NCBI GenBank assembly: GCA_044371425.1
Contig: JBILTR010000004.1
Coordinates: 186,001-250,000 of the forward strand
Length of the DNA stretch: 64,000 nucleotides
Direction of reading: 5' to 3'
Origin: JBEISR01 sp044371425
Lineage (GTDB): Bacteria; Planctomycetota; Planctomycetia; Pirellulales; Pirellulaceae
Of the stretch, positions 37,030 to 46,283 are shown piece by piece; position 1 is the stretch's first letter; each line of letters opens with the position of its first letter. The notes beneath the pieces were generated by a model that made no database searches, was not told the origin of the DNA, and worked only from the letters and a program-made list of their open reading frames with translations. The position numbers and the translations under genes were made by a program.

Positions 37030-37719
37030 CTAGCCTTCTCGCGCGGCAAAGCGTGGCTCAGCAAAGGCCGCAGTGGCCTCCTGAATAAAGGCTGCTAGCT
37101 TCCCCGGGTCTTTTCTACCTGGCGCTATTTCGACGCCACTGGCGGTGTCGACCGCATCCGGCTTCACCGCCTCGATGGCCTTCGCCACATTGCCAGGACG
37201 CAATCCTCCAGCCAGGATCAAGGGGGTCGAACCAAAGGATGGAGGGCGCGGTACCAGGAGGTCCCAACGAGCGACTCGACCTGTCCCCCCCTTCTCCACG
37301 GGAGCATAGGCGTCGATCAATAAACCGCTCACTCCACTGGCAACCCAACCCTCCGCGCACGCTGCATCCAGTTCGCCTCTCCAACCGATCGCCTTCATGC
37401 GCGGCGGACCACTCCAATCCGCCCAGTCCTCCGGCCGCTCGGAGCCATGAAGTTGGACTCGGTCCAGCCTAGCGACTCTCGCTACCTCGGCTACCCAAGC
37501 GGGGTCTGCATCGACAAAAACACCAATGCGCAGCGCCTTTCCTTGCCCCGGATCGCCCCAGGAACCAACGACTCCCGGAGCCACATAGCGAGGGCTTCCG
37601 GCATAGAAGTTGAAACCCACAGCATCGGCCCCTAGCTCCACCGCCAACTGGTAGTCCCGGAAGTCAACGATGCCGCAGATCTTGATTCGAAAGTCCGGCT
37701 TGATGCGTTGCATGGCCAC
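37030..37719 (-). CDS. trpF: phosphoribosylanthranilate isomerase
   Basis: Third step of tryptophan synthesis, an Amadori rearrangement on a TIM barrel. DFRIKICGIVDFRDYQLAVE carries the active-site Cys region of TrpF (KICG). ADAVGFNFYAGSPRYVAP, RIGVFVDADPAWV, VQLHGSERPEDW, GLLIDAYAPVEKGGTG, ILAGGLRPGNVAKAI and DTASGVEIAPGRKDPGK follow in the normal order; the last holds the active-site Asp region. The length of 229 aa is normal. ATG 37713 is an alternative start. No other trp genes are near, so the pathway is dispersed. Confidence 0.96.
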   Translation of the reverse strand: MAMQRIKPDFRIKICGIVDFRDYQLAVELGADAVGFNFYAGSPRYVAPGVVGSWGDPGQGKALRIGVFVDADPAWVAEVARVARLDRVQLHGSERPEDWADWSGPPRMKAIGWRGELDAACAEGWVASGVSGLLIDAYAPVEKGGTGRVARWDLLVPRPPSFGSTPLILAGGLRPGNVAKAIEAVKPDAVDTASGVEIAPGRKDPGKLAAFIQEATAAFAEPRFAAREG

Positions 37720-37871
37720 TGCATTCCAAAGGGTTCAGTTTCTTGCGCCGTTCGCGATTGTACCATCTGGCAGGATTGACTACCGTTGGCCCGGCCCATC
37801 AAGGCCGCAGGGGATTCGCATCGCCCATCGCATATGGCCTGTTCCATTTCTATTTGCTGCACGGTGCTTGG

Positions 37872-38969
37872 ATGAGCAGACTTCGAATACCGGGAGCTTC
37901 CGCGTTATCGATTGCAAGCCTACTGACCCTGTGGGCCGTCGCCATCGCGATTTGGAAGCCACAGCCGATTCACATCCTGGAGCTCCATCAGATCGAAGGG
38001 CCATCGCAGTTGGTCCAGGCGCTAAAGGGACTCGAACCAAAGGAGGCCGCCCCGTCACTGCGCCACCTTCAGAAACACCTCCAGCAAATCAACCCAAACA
38101 TGTCGATCCATCGCATGAAGGTTAGGGTCACCCAACAGAATGCAGACAGACCAAACCGGGAGGGGTCGCGAGCCATTCTGGCGGTCGAAGCCGACGGGAG
38201 ACTGGATCCACAGCGGCTGGAGATGGCCCTCCGGGGATGGAACGCCGATTCCGCACCCTCACCGCAGAACGACTCCATCGATCCCCTTGCCGACAAACTC
38301 AAGCGATGGTCCTCCTGGAAGCACGACATCGCTCGTCACCAATTGATGCTGCTTTCCGCCTCCGTCGATCGACCCCAGATCCGCAAAATCGCCTCCGCCG
38401 CCAGCCTGGCATCCTATCCGACCTCGGACAGCTCTTCTGATTCAACAGATTCGATACCGTCGCCCGAGCTGCAGTGGAGGCAACTACTTGAAGAAACATC
38501 GACGCAGGTTCCTGGCGCAGCGCCCAGCGCACCCAACCTCCCCTACTCAACCAATCAAGAAGCGCTGGTGTGCCGATCGGCCAGTTGGCACCCGGTCGCC
38601 GGACCCGTTCGCTTCGATCGCTTGCTAGCTGCCACCGCCACCCCCCTCTTTCTATGGGCGGCGTATCGATGGCTGGTGCAGTTGAGCAAGTGGCGAGCGA
38701 ATCGAAGTCGAGCTCCATGGACCCAATCGCTTCAAGCGATGGGGCTGCTTTCCTTTGGAAGGTTGGAGTGCGCCGAGGAAACCAACGATCGCCCGTCCAC
38801 TTCGTCCAGAAATTGGAACCTTGGCGGCACAGCCAGTTGGTGGCTGGAAGCAACGTGCTTCGCTTTTCCCTTGGCTTTGCTGATCAAGGCCATCTTGAAC
38901 CCACCCTGGGGACGGTTCTTTTTCTCCGAGCCCATCGCGGCGCTCCCCAAGCTTCTGGAATGGTGGTGA
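37872..38969 (+). CDS. hypothetical membrane protein, possible polysaccharide-assembly component
   Basis: Family not recognised. The 365-aa product has one N-terminal helix (SALSIASLLTLWAVAIAIW), a mostly polar region of about 220 residues rich in charge and Ser, and C-terminal helices (FDRLLAATATPLFLWAAYRW and WLEATCFAFPLALLIKAIL). This N-TM, periplasmic, C-TM layout is seen in polysaccharide chain-length regulators, but no signature of that family was found. ATG 37872 is preferred over 37743. An ExeA-like ATPase, an unknown protein and a sugar epimerase follow, which hints at a role in envelope polysaccharides. Confidence 0.55.
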   Translation: MSRLRIPGASALSIASLLTLWAVAIAIWKPQPIHILELHQIEGPSQLVQALKGLEPKEAAPSLRHLQKHLQQINPNMSIHRMKVRVTQQNADRPNREGSRAILAVEADGRLDPQRLEMALRGWNADSAPSPQNDSIDPLADKLKRWSSWKHDIARHQLMLLSASVDRPQIRKIASAASLASYPTSDSSSDSTDSIPSPELQWRQLLEETSTQVPGAAPSAPNLPYSTNQEALVCRSASWHPVAGPVRFDRLLAATATPLFLWAAYRWLVQLSKWRANRSRAPWTQSLQAMGLLSFGRLECAEETNDRPSTSSRNWNLGGTASWWLEATCFAFPLALLIKAILNPPWGRFFFSEPIAALPKLLEWW

Positions 38970-39275
38970 TACTTTCGGCAGGAGGAAGAAGCGATTCCAT
39001 TGCCCCCTTCTCCTACAGACCTGGCGCTCGGAAGGGATGCTGGTTGATCGCTTCGGCACCGTGATCCGACCGCTGGTCATCCTCCATGCTGTGCATCAGT
39101 GAGCGACCGGAATGGGGCGATCGGATGGGAGCCATGGGATTCAGAACAGGACCAAATTTCCGTGGTGCGATCGAAGGGAATTGCATTTTTTCGGCGGCCA
39201 CCGAGTTCGGTTGTGCCGATAGTAAGAAGTGCGAAGCCGTCGGCAGAGAAACATGCAACCAAGAGGTGGGAATTC
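38970..39275. other. intergenic region before the ATPase, 306 bp
   Basis: No gene is supported. The ATPase frame is open back to GTG 39099, but the ATPase family region begins at 39276, which has AGGTGGG upstream. No promoter was resolved. Confidence 0.4.
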
Positions 39276-40592
39276 ATGGACGAAGGCTCACTGGGTCTCA
39301 AGCGATCGCCTGGGCTAGGCATCGCAACATTGGAACGCTACGTGCCGCTGGAGACTCGCGAGTCGATTGTGCGCGAGATCACCAAGACGATCCAACGCGG
39401 ACTGGGCCCCTGCACCGTGATCGGTGGCATAGGCAGCGGGAAGAGCCTCTTGGCGCAGCGCATCGCACAGCAGTTGCATCCCTATTTCTCCCTTGTCCTG
39501 CTGCATGGCTCGACCCTTCGAAGCGCAGGGAAACTTTACGAATGCTTGGTTTCGGAGTTGGATATCGATGTGGCATCGGAGGCAAACCCAGGAGTTCGCG
39601 TCGCCGTCCAGGAGTTTCTCTCGACCAAGCCATCGCGCGACGGAGCGGGCATGCTGATCCTGGTCGACGACGCTCAGTGGTGTTCCCGCCGCGTCTTTGA
39701 AGAGCTGTTGCTGATGGGCGATTGGACCGATGGGCACGCCCCTCGCGTCCGATACGTCCTGCTGGGTACGCCACATCTGGAACACGTTCTTTTGCAGCCT
39801 CGACTACAATCGCTGCACCATCGCATCGCTTATCGCAGCCTGCTCCCCTTTTACCGAGCGGAAGAAAGCCGCGAGATCATTCTAACGAAGATTAGAATGT
39901 CAGGGGGTGATGCGACCGACCTTCTTTCAGACGACGCGATCCGGTCGATCCATCGCCTGACGCAGGGCAACCCGCGCTGGGTCGACTACCTCTTGGATTT
40001 CTCCCTGCGTCTGGCCATCGAGGAAAAAAGTCGACGCATCGAGCCGCCATTGGTGGAGCTTGCCTGGGCAGCTTTGCAGGGTCTCCAGAAGGAGCAGAGC
40101 GATTCGTTCTCACAAAGCCATCCGGTCGAATCGGGATCGGCGGATTGGATTGAGTTCATCGAGTTGAACCAATCGGAATCGGAATCGGAATCGGAAGCGG
40201 GCAGCGGGGCAGCCGATACGAAGCAGCCTTCGATCGCCACGCTCCCCACGAGTGCACCACGGATCGATGGGGATCAGTCGGCGCGCGACGGCCGAGCGGC
40301 TTGCTCCCAAGCCAAAGCACCTTCAACCGACGGGCTGGACCAGCGCGACGCCGACATGATCGTCGCTGATTCGACCCCGATAAACGAAGTCCCCCCCCGG
40401 TTGCCTGAGGTCCGAGATTCCAGCACGGCAGAGCTGGCTTTCGATCGCGGCCACGAAGTCCATCACTCTGCGCTGCATCGATTCCTCTCTGCATGGCGAC
40501 GTGAATCAGGCTCGCAAGATGCAGCCACATCGCATCAGGGAACCGACGATCGGTTTCGCATCTTAGAAATTTCCAGTTCGGAAAATCGTTGA
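39276..40592 (+). CDS. ExeA-like AAA ATPase
   Basis: A 438-aa P-loop ATPase of the ExeA/MSHA-type group, often found in secretion or exosortase-linked polysaccharide loci. Near residue 7 LGLKRSP resembles the GLKRxPF start of the family. Walker A is GGIGSGKSLLAQRIA, Walker B MLILVDDAQWCSR, and the sensor region YVLLGTPHLEHVL. Conserved LTQGNPRWVD is a lid-like segment. After about residue 270 the tail is low-complexity, acidic and Ser-rich, with a repeated Ser-Glu stretch encoded by AATCGG units. No membrane segment. Start ATG 39276 has AGGTGGG. It follows a membrane protein on the same strand, a likely functional partner. Confidence 0.78.
   Translation: MDEGSLGLKRSPGLGIATLERYVPLETRESIVREITKTIQRGLGPCTVIGGIGSGKSLLAQRIAQQLHPYFSLVLLHGSTLRSAGKLYECLVSELDIDVASEANPGVRVAVQEFLSTKPSRDGAGMLILVDDAQWCSRRVFEELLLMGDWTDGHAPRVRYVLLGTPHLEHVLLQPRLQSLHHRIAYRSLLPFYRAEESREIILTKIRMSGGDATDLLSDDAIRSIHRLTQGNPRWVDYLLDFSLRLAIEEKSRRIEPPLVELAWAALQGLQKEQSDSFSQSHPVESGSADWIEFIELNQSESESESEAGSGAADTKQPSIATLPTSAPRIDGDQSARDGRAACSQAKAPSTDGLDQRDADMIVADSTPINEVPPRLPEVRDSSTAELAFDRGHEVHHSALHRFLSAWRRESGSQDAATSHQGTDDRFRILEISSSENR
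40171..40194 (+). repeat. in-frame hexanucleotide repeat in the ATPase gene
   Basis: Four perfect AATCGG units (40171-40194) are followed by a variant unit. They encode alternating Ser-Glu in the low-complexity tail. Gain or loss of a unit keeps the frame and changes tail length by two residues. Confidence 0.9.
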
Positions 40593-40650
40593 GACGACGC
40601 ATTCCGGATTTTCGCGATGACGACTCCCGTCGCAAGGAAGGACCCACAAC

Positions 40651-41187
40651 ATGAGTGCCGTTGCCATGCTGGATCGTTGCCGGAGCCTCGAGAATAACAA
40701 GAATCTCGAAGGAACTGCTTTGGCTTGCATCGCATTCTCCACCCATCGTGCGGAGGCGTTGGCTTGGTGGCCGATGGTCTACCGATTCTTTCTCCAATGT
40801 GGTCGCTTGCCATCAGAGATTGCAAAACTGGATCGCCTGGATCCAACCCCTCCATTTCGGGGGAAAACGATCAAGGAACTTGGGTTTACCAGTTGGGGGA
40901 TCGACACCGCTCATTGGGAGGATTCGGTGCTCAAACTCAGCAGCAACCAAATCCTCCCGCGACTCCACAACAGGACTCGTCTTTGCTGCTATCTGGGTTA
41001 TTCTGAAGACCCATGGGTAGAACCGCTGGGTCGATGTTTCGAACGGGTCATCATTCTGGTGCCTTCGAAAGTCTCCGGTGGTGGCAGCGAACTGATTCGT
41101 CGCATCCAACGGATGATGGCAAGGCAAGTTCCGATCGCCGGCTACCTGGAGTGTGGCATAGGCGGATCTAAAGAATACCCTGAGTAG
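40651..41187 (+). CDS. hypothetical protein in the epimerase/ATPase module
   Basis: The family is not recognised. The 178-aa soluble product is rich in Trp, Cys and Leu; it has no signal or membrane helix. The C-terminal half (VIILVPSKVSGGGSELIRR) could be a beta-strand and helix of a Rossmann-like fold, with late cysteines in LECGIG and LCCYLG. Start ATG 40651 has a good AAGGAAGG. The epimerase gene follows after 9 bp, so co-expression with it is likely and a role in polysaccharide assembly is possible but unproven. Confidence 0.55.
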   Translation: MSAVAMLDRCRSLENNKNLEGTALACIAFSTHRAEALAWWPMVYRFFLQCGRLPSEIAKLDRLDPTPPFRGKTIKELGFTSWGIDTAHWEDSVLKLSSNQILPRLHNRTRLCCYLGYSEDPWVEPLGRCFERVIILVPSKVSGGGSELIRRIQRMMARQVPIAGYLECGIGGSKEYPE

Positions 41188-41196
41188 TAGCTTGCG

Positions 41197-42135
41197 ATGA
41201 AATCGTGTCTTGTCACCGGCGGCGCCGGATTTATCGGGTCGCATTTGGTTCATGGACTCTTGGCGGAAGGGTATCGAGTTCGAGTGCTCGATAATCTGTC
41301 CACCGGCAATCGCGCCAACCTGGAAGGTGTACTTGAGCGCGTGGAGTTCATCGAAGGGGACGTCTGCGATACGCAGATCGCGAAACAGGCAACCGAGGGA
41401 ATCGACGTCGTCTTCCATCAAGCTGCAATGGCTTCGGTGCCCTTCAGCCTGGAGTATCCACTGGAGTCGCATCGCACGTGCGCGACCGGCACTCTTTCGA
41501 TGCTGATTGCAGCCAAAGACTCCGGGGTCAAACGATTCGTCTACGCGGCCAGCAGCAGCGCCTACGGCGACCAGCCCTACAGCTCGAAAAGGGAAATCGA
41601 CATCCCATCCCCCCTCTCCCCCTACGCGGTTGCCAAACTGGCGGGAGAGTATTATTGCCAGTCCTTTTACCACAGCTTTGGGATGGAAACAGTTGGATTG
41701 CGATACTTCAATGTCTATGGACCTCGCCAGGATCCAAACAGCCCCTACTCGGCGGTGATCCCTCTGTTTGTCACTCGCCTTCTTTCTGGTCAGTCTCCCA
41801 TCATTTATGGAGACGGGCAGCAGTCGCGAGACTTCACGTTCGTCGAGAATGTCGTCCTCGGAAACATTCTCGCCTCCAAAGTCGAGGGCATCGGTGGCAT
41901 GGTGATCAATATGGCCGAGGGACGCCAAACCACACTGCTGCAACTCTTAACGTTGCTCGATCATCATCTCGGGACAGGGATCAGCCCCAAGTTCGAACCG
42001 GCCCGTAGCGGCGATGTCCGCGAGAGCCTTGCGGATATCACTATGGCCCGGAAACTGCTGGGCTATGATCCCAAGATCGGTCTGGATGAAGGATTGGCGA
42101 AGACCATCGACTACTACCGGACCTGGAGTTCCTGA
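41197..42135 (+). CDS. NAD-dependent sugar-nucleotide epimerase/dehydratase (GalE/WbpP-like)
   Basis: An extended short-chain dehydrogenase of 312 aa that probably epimerises a UDP-sugar at C4. The NAD site is VTGGAGFIGSHLV, followed by RVLDNLSTGN, HQAAMASVPFSLE and the catalytic YAVAKLAGEYYCQSF (Tyr and Lys). The Ser/Thr of the triad is in FVYAASSSAYGD. DVRESLADITMARKLLGYDP near the end is typical of UDP-glucose or UDP-N-acetylglucosamine 4-epimerases, but the sugar is not decided. It lies 9 bp after the unknown protein and ends the putative module. Confidence 0.88.
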   Translation: MKSCLVTGGAGFIGSHLVHGLLAEGYRVRVLDNLSTGNRANLEGVLERVEFIEGDVCDTQIAKQATEGIDVVFHQAAMASVPFSLEYPLESHRTCATGTLSMLIAAKDSGVKRFVYAASSSAYGDQPYSSKREIDIPSPLSPYAVAKLAGEYYCQSFYHSFGMETVGLRYFNVYGPRQDPNSPYSAVIPLFVTRLLSGQSPIIYGDGQQSRDFTFVENVVLGNILASKVEGIGGMVINMAEGRQTTLLQLLTLLDHHLGTGISPKFEPARSGDVRESLADITMARKLLGYDPKIGLDEGLAKTIDYYRTWSS

Positions 42136-42181
42136 GCCGGTCGGCTACCAAAGGACTTTTTCGCCATTCTCCGGTTCATTC

Positions 42182-43972
42182 CTAATTCGCCTCGGTCGGC
42201 TCCACCAACCGAATCAGCCGATCGGCTTCCAGGAGTTCATGCGTGCTGGTGGTGCCACTGGGCCATCGGACGGTCAACGCCGGAAAGCGTCCATCCTGCA
42301 ACTGGCTCCTTGCCATCCCAAAGTGCACCAGCCGCTCGCTGGTCGATGCGTACGAACCACCTCCATACACATTTCGGTGGATGACGCGTTCCCTTCCCTG
42401 AAGACGGAGAGTCGCACCGATGCCGTCTCGATTCGATCGCGTCCCGACCAGCTGCACCTTCAGCCAGGCCCCTTCCGACTCCGATTGATTTTCAACGATC
42501 GCCACATCCTGAAGAACGGTGGATGTGGCGAGGTCCATCTTTCCATCGTGATTGAAATCGACGACCGCAAGACCTCTGGCCGAAGCCGGCTTCTGAAAGA
42601 ACGATCCCGCCTGCTCACCAGCCATGCGAAACGACTTTCCTTCGAGATTCTCCAGCAGCACCGGCAGCTGGTCGACGGGAGCCAACTGGCTTTGCCGTAC
42701 GGCGTGGCCATTGACGGTCACCAGATCCTCGTCGCCATCCAGGTCGTAGTCATTGAAGACGACTCCCCAACCGACAAACAAAGACCCCATCGCGGTGACG
42801 TTGGTGCGGCGAGACATATGCAGGAAATTGAGCCGACTGGACTGCGAGTACAAGGCGCAGGTTTCTGTCTCATAGTGGGTGACAAACAGATCAAACTTGC
42901 CATCGTTGTTGTAGTCTCCCACCCCAACTCCCATGCTGCCATCTGGCGTCCCGGCGTCATCGAGCGCCGTTCCGCTGCGAAGCCCTATCTCGGTCAGCCT
43001 GCCATCCCCTTCGTTGCGATAGAGATAATTCGCCTCTTCATCGTTGGCGACATACCAATCGGTATCCCCGTCCCCATCGAGATCGCTGGCGAGCACACCA
43101 AGGCCTCGGCCCCCAGGCGCCAGAAACCCCTTCGGCATCGGTTCGAATCTCCCATCCCCAAGATTCCTGAAAAAGAGGTGGTCGACACCGCGAAAATCGC
43201 GTGGCCCGCAGACATCTCGGACGCCACGCACCACACAGGGCGGATTGTTGTCGAACGACCAGTCTGCGTAATGAGCGACCAGAAGGTCTAGGTCACCGTC
43301 TCCTTCCAAATCGCCCCACGCTGCCGTCGAAGACCAATTCGGATCGATCAATCCAACCTCTCTGGCGACTTCCTGAAAGGTCCCATCTCCCAGGTTATGC
43401 CACAGCTGCAACCCACCGTAGCCCGTGACCAACAGATCGGGAAAGCCATCGTTATCGAAATCCGCGACATGGAGACCATGGTGGTAGTGTCGGGAAAGGT
43501 CGAGCCGTGACTGGGGAAGCACCGGGCGAAATCGCCAATCTCCAAGCCCTTGATAGAGCCAACCTGGGAGGCCAACCACTTCCTTCTCTTCGGCCCGAAA
43601 CCGACCACCCTCCGCGTAGGCTAGATCGGGATGACCGTCGCAATCGTAGTCGAAGGCCGCCAACCCTCCCCCCAGCGACTCGATGATGCTGTAGACTTCG
43701 TCTTCTCTCCCGTCGTTGTAGCGCACCTCGATTCCACTGTCGGCCGAACGATCTGCAAAGCGGATTCGATAAATCGTCGCATCGGGCACATCAGCCCTTG
43801 GCGGCTCAGGCTGCCCGACGGTACCCGTTGATGAAGAGGATGGCGGAGACAATGCCGGCTTCTTGTCGTCGGCTCGATCGCACCCGACGACCAAAGCCAG
43901 CAACAGAAGGAGCCAACCGATGGGAACGGTTGGAAGTCGTTCCAGGTCGATGATGCCGGATTGCTCGTCCAT
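42182..43972 (-). CDS. CRTAC1-type lipoprotein (FG-GAP/VCBS repeats plus ASPIC/UnbV)
   Basis: A 596-aa lipoprotein. Signal: WLLLLLALVVGC gives a lipobox with Cys31. Seven calcium-type repeats with DxDxDG cores are seen, for example FDNDGFPDLLVTG, LEGDGDLDLLVAH, LDGDGDTDWYVAN, YNNDGKFDLFVTH and FNHDGKMDLATS, as in a FG-GAP/VCBS beta-propeller. The C-terminus (NRDGIGATLRLQG, YASTSERLVHFGM, VRWPSGTTSTHELL) matches the ASPIC/UnbV domain found in CRTAC1-like proteins. Such proteins are common in planctomycetes and probably act at the outer surface. ATG 43972 is chosen because it gives a normal lipoprotein signal; the frame is open further upstream. Confidence 0.87.
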   Translation of the reverse strand: MDEQSGIIDLERLPTVPIGWLLLLLALVVGCDRADDKKPALSPPSSSSTGTVGQPEPPRADVPDATIYRIRFADRSADSGIEVRYNDGREDEVYSIIESLGGGLAAFDYDCDGHPDLAYAEGGRFRAEEKEVVGLPGWLYQGLGDWRFRPVLPQSRLDLSRHYHHGLHVADFDNDGFPDLLVTGYGGLQLWHNLGDGTFQEVAREVGLIDPNWSSTAAWGDLEGDGDLDLLVAHYADWSFDNNPPCVVRGVRDVCGPRDFRGVDHLFFRNLGDGRFEPMPKGFLAPGGRGLGVLASDLDGDGDTDWYVANDEEANYLYRNEGDGRLTEIGLRSGTALDDAGTPDGSMGVGVGDYNNDGKFDLFVTHYETETCALYSQSSRLNFLHMSRRTNVTAMGSLFVGWGVVFNDYDLDGDEDLVTVNGHAVRQSQLAPVDQLPVLLENLEGKSFRMAGEQAGSFFQKPASARGLAVVDFNHDGKMDLATSTVLQDVAIVENQSESEGAWLKVQLVGTRSNRDGIGATLRLQGRERVIHRNVYGGGSYASTSERLVHFGMARSQLQDGRFPALTVRWPSGTTSTHELLEADRLIRLVEPTEAN

Positions 43973-44117
43973 GGGTTCCGAAGCTCGATGGGGAGAGTGG
44001 CAGAAACGGCTGTCGCAACCCAAGATACGGGAACCTTCATCCCTGACATCCAAAAGCAAATGGGGAAAATGTCTACCCAGCTGCTGATGACACGAACGAA
44101 GTCTTGGGCAAATGGGG

Positions 44118-45530
44118 TCAGGGGTTGACGGCCGGTTCCGATGGCTTGGAGCCACCAGCAGACTCCGGCGCGATCGTCCCACCCAATTGTATCACTGCCG
44201 ATCGATGGACAGCGGCCTGCGCGGTGTCACCCGATCGCGAGAAAAGAAGGTAGAGATCCTGATGGGCTTCGAGCATTGAGGGATTCGCCTGGAGCGCTGC
44301 CTGCAGCCAGACCCGCCCTTCGTCTCGCGAGCTGTAGTGGAGCAGATCATGGCCCACCTGATACAGCAGCTGGGCGTTGTTCGGCTGCCGCTCGGCATCC
44401 ATCAATCGAAGATCGATATCCTTGAGGAACTTGTTCCCCTCCTCTGTCTTGGCAAAGAGCGGTTCTGCCATCGAGTCCTGGCCGTCTTGCGCGTAGGCTC
44501 TTGCCAGAGCATAATTCATGTCGACATCATCTGGCCAAAGCTCCCGAAGAGGTGCCATCCGCTCGATCGCCTCCTTGGCTCGCCCCTCATCCAAAAGCGA
44601 TCTCCCCAGCAGCAATTGCGCCTCGAAGTCTCGCTTGCCCTCGGCAACCAACGCCTCCAGAAGCGAGATCGCTTCTTGTGGTTTTTGGGTGCCAAGCAGC
44701 GATTCGGCCATTCCTTTTCGAGCTTCGATGGAGGCTGGCTGCTGCTGAAGATACTGTCGATAGTAGGTCACGGCTTCTTCCCACTGGTTCAAGTGGCGTT
44801 TGGTTTCCGCCATGCCGAACTGGGCAGCCGCCAGGTAAGGTTGCCGCTTGAGCGCCTCTGCGAACGCATCGCTGGCCTGAGTCCATTGCTGGCGGTACTG
44901 GGCGAGCATTCCTAAGACCACGTAGGGCATACCATCTTGAGGCAGTTCTTTCGTCCAGATCCCCACCATCCCCAACGCGTCGCGAAACTGCATCCGAATC
45001 AAGGAACCGATAGAAAAGGCATGAAGCACTTCCCCTAGGTCGCTACCGGCTTCCTGGATCAACCTGGGGAATTCCTTTGAGACTTCGGAAAGGTCTCCCA
45101 TCTGAGCACTCAGCAGCATCGCTTCCCGATCGACCTCGGGGGGGTTGCCGCCGAGTTGCCGAGCGAACCGAATCAGGAGGTCCGATCTTTCGAAGTTGCG
45201 GAGGTGTCGCTGAGCTCGCGCCTTGAGCAGCGAGGTTTCGCCGGTCATTCCATACCGCTTCTCCAGACGCAACAGGGCGTCGTGAGCCGGCCGATCCTGC
45301 CACTGGGCGATCAAGCGCCTTGCCGAATCCAGTTGGCGTTGGTAGAGGATGCGGGAAACACCGAAACCAAGGAAGGGCATCGCCAGCAATAGGACAATCC
45401 AGGATCGCCAGAAACGGAAGGTCTTCCAGGCTGGGGGGCGGCCCGTCCCGAAATCGCTTCGAGAGCCCTCCTCCCCTTGAATAGTCGTACCCGGTTGCCG
45501 CACGCTGGGCATCTCAGGAAGCTCCGGCAC
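44118..45530 (-). CDS. TPR-repeat membrane protein
   Basis: A 470-aa protein with a short cytoplasmic start, one membrane helix (WIVLLLAMPFLGFGVSRIL, about residues 44-63) and a long helical region with tetratricopeptide repeats. Examples are DAFAEALKRQPYLAAAQFGMAE, then AVTYYRQYLQQQPASIEAR and EAISLLEALVAEGKRDFEA. TPR domains bind partner proteins. It is directly upstream of the CRTAC1 lipoprotein on the same strand, a pairing often seen in planctomycetes, so the two are probably expressed together and may form a surface complex. No enzyme motif. Confidence 0.8.
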   Translation of the reverse strand: MPELPEMPSVRQPGTTIQGEEGSRSDFGTGRPPAWKTFRFWRSWIVLLLAMPFLGFGVSRILYQRQLDSARRLIAQWQDRPAHDALLRLEKRYGMTGETSLLKARAQRHLRNFERSDLLIRFARQLGGNPPEVDREAMLLSAQMGDLSEVSKEFPRLIQEAGSDLGEVLHAFSIGSLIRMQFRDALGMVGIWTKELPQDGMPYVVLGMLAQYRQQWTQASDAFAEALKRQPYLAAAQFGMAETKRHLNQWEEAVTYYRQYLQQQPASIEARKGMAESLLGTQKPQEAISLLEALVAEGKRDFEAQLLLGRSLLDEGRAKEAIERMAPLRELWPDDVDMNYALARAYAQDGQDSMAEPLFAKTEEGNKFLKDIDLRLMDAERQPNNAQLLYQVGHDLLHYSSRDEGRVWLQAALQANPSMLEAHQDLYLLFSRSGDTAQAAVHRSAVIQLGGTIAPESAGGSKPSEPAVNP

Positions 45531-45582
45531 GCATCGCCTGCAGGGAAGGATCTCCGGTGTCGGAGACCATCAGAAAGAAAAG

Positions 45583-45664
45583 CGGAGGGCACGGGACTCG
45601 AACCCGCAACCCCTTTCGGGGCAATTGATTTCGAATCAACCTCCTCACCATTCGGTTACCCTCC
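45583..45664 (-). tRNA. tRNA-Ser (anticodon CGA)
   Basis: Minus strand: acceptor GGAGGGT (45664-45658) pairs with GCCCTCC (45590-45584), with a U-G pair at the end. The anticodon loop TTCGAAA gives CGA. A long variable arm (GCCCCGAAAGGGG) marks a class II tRNA. The T arm has GGTTCGAGTCC. The discriminator is G. Length 82 nt. CCA is not encoded; the next bases are CTTTTC. Confidence 0.96.
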
Positions 45665-45894
45665 GAAATCGCCTGTATTTTGGGCCGAAGGGGGTTTCGT
45701 GGCAAGGCCCAATCCTCGGGAAACCCGACTTTGCAGATGGTGAGACCTCTGAGGAGTGGGCCGGTCGTGCCCCCGGGTCCTAGTTTTGTAGTCCTAGAAG
45801 GCCTAGCTATCCGATCTTCCCAGGTCACCGTGCTGCGGTTGTATGGAGCTTCGTCGACGCTCCCATTCCTCATGAATCCAGTGGAATTCCATCG

Positions 45895-46203
45895 ATGTCG
45901 CAGAAGAAAATCTTCCGAGTGGTCACTCGCGGCCCGGATGGGGCACTACGGATTCGGGATTTCCATTCCGCCGAACCAATCTCTCAGATGCACTTGCAGG
46001 TTGGCGTCGATGACTGCAGCACAGACCTGGAGTTGAGGGGGATGCCGGTCTTCAAGGGCCTGGTAGGCCCTTTTCCTGAGGGCCAGGAGATCGTCCGCTA
46101 TGAGTCGCCGGAGGTGTTTGAGTTGCTGACCCGCGAGTGGGCAGTGGCGCGACCAGGAAGCCGTGCTGGACGTCGCGCAAAGACCGTCCAGGAGGAATCC
46201 TGA
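45895..46203 (+). CDS. small conserved-looking hypothetical protein
   Basis: The family is not recognised. A 102-aa soluble protein that begins MSQKKIFRVVTRGPDGALRI, with the conserved-looking MPVFKGLVGPFPEGQEIVRYE and a basic C-terminal tail (RPGSRAGRRAK). No signal, membrane helix or cysteine pair motif is present apart from one Cys. A fully confident ribosome site is missing. It lies between two minus-strand tRNA genes. Confidence 0.5.
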   Translation: MSQKKIFRVVTRGPDGALRIRDFHSAEPISQMHLQVGVDDCSTDLELRGMPVFKGLVGPFPEGQEIVRYESPEVFELLTREWAVARPGSRAGRRAKTVQEES

Positions 46204-46283
46204 CCTGCAGGATGTGTGGCTCCTGGGAGCGGTCGATCGCTGGGATGTAGCCGACTGGAGCATGTCAGCGATCGAAGAAAAAG

